Program-made: the position numbers and the translations under genes
Assembly: GCF_000303155.1 (NCBI RefSeq)
Contig: NC_018719.1
Coordinates: 2,170,001-2,234,000 of the forward strand
Direction of reading: 5' to 3'
Source: Candidatus Nitrososphaera gargensis Ga9.2
GTDB taxonomy: Archaea > Thermoproteota > Nitrososphaeria > Nitrososphaerales > Nitrososphaeraceae
Length of the DNA: 64,000 nt
Shown here: positions 63,892 to 64,000 of the stretch, in pieces
Layout: every line of letters starts with the position of its first letter
Position numbering within the stretch: the stretch's first letter is position 1
Notes under the pieces: generated by a model
The model's database searches: none
What the model was told of the DNA's origin: nothing
The model's input: the letters and a program-made list of their open reading frames with translations, nothing else

Positions 63892-64000
63892 ATGAATCTT
63901 GTCGTGCGGTGCAACTGTTCAGAGTGCAAATCACATACGCTGACAGATTGCATCAGCAGGAAATGCAGCTGCTGTGATCTGGAAGACACATTTATAATAC
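63892..64000 (+). CDS. Cysteine-rich protein, truncated by window edge
   Basis: The first 36 codons of a gene that runs off the right edge. They encode CNCSEC and CSCCDL among six or more cysteines, suggesting one or more metal sites. The promoter spacing implies a leaderless mRNA. Confidence 0.45.
   Translation, partial: MNLVVRCNCSECKSHTLTDCISRKCSCCDLEDTFII

Overview
This window comes from an ammonia-oxidising archaeon of the Nitrososphaerales (soil group I.1b Thaumarchaeota), most likely Nitrososphaera or a close relative. The basis is a combination of archaeal core genes (thermosome, TFB, aIF5B, L7Ae-S28e-L24e-Ndk cluster, L11, intron-bearing tRNAs), lineage-typical small proteins (stand-alone Lrp/AsnC RAM domains, single C2H2 fingers, a membrane-anchored cupredoxin), and TATA boxes placed so close to start codons that leaderless mRNAs are implied. 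No amo, nir or ure genes are present, so the genus assignment is inference.

Region by region. (1) About 1-12.58 kb is accessory DNA. It is AT-richer and mostly orphan genes, and ends at a tyrosine recombinase gene beside the 3' end of an intron-containing tRNA-Lys. It holds a second, truncated recombinase-like gene at the left edge, a four-gene orphan operon, an ISH3-type insertion sequence beside a decayed tandem winged-helix gene, an AbrB-type protein, and a tightly coupled five-gene cassette built around an HNH-type zinc nuclease. (2) 12.7-24.9 kb is largely core chromosome: spherulin-4-like secreted protein, cyclase-family hydrolase, class V aminotransferase, thermosome, rhomboid protease with a C-terminal Hsp20-like domain, MFS transporter, and regulators. 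(3) 25.0-25.9 kb is a small graveyard holding a TnpB relic and a decayed orphan on opposite strands. (4) 25.9-36.2 kb holds L11, a 1574-residue secreted subtilase, thioredoxin, the aIF5B/Ndk/ribosomal protein operon, and phosphoglucosamine mutase. (5) 36.3-40.1 kb is a second integration site: a tRNA-Leu with a long intron, a frameshifted integrase, zinc-finger and ribbon-helix-helix regulators, and a 128-bp MITE with a clear target duplication. (6) 40.1-44.3 kb mixes a three-gene small membrane-protein operon with three broken genes, one by an amber stop and two by frameshifts. (7) 44.4-58.6 kb is core metabolism: CaCA antiporter, PdxS/PdxT (vitamin B6), aconitase, TFB, GlmS, and a 2-oxoacid:ferredoxin oxidoreductase. 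(8) 58.6-64 kb contains small zinc proteins, tRNA-Arg, a frameshifted TnpB, a cupredoxin and a winged-helix pair.

Functionally, GlmS and GlmM supply amino sugars for glycans, PdxS/PdxT supply PLP, and aconitase and KorAB serve central carbon metabolism. Translation and protein quality control are represented by the ribosomal operon, aIF5B, thermosome and rhomboid. Secreted proteins (subtilase, two spherulin-4 proteins, cupredoxin) point to an active cell surface.

The accessory regions stand out for the number of recently broken genes: seven frameshifted or nonsense-interrupted loci plus older relics. The strongest candidates for an undescribed system are the HNH cassette at 8865-10433 with its chain of overlapping start and stop codons, and the divergent ribbon-helix-helix pair at 38852-39557 with helically phased TACACAA boxes. 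All functions are read from sequence alone; no database search was run.
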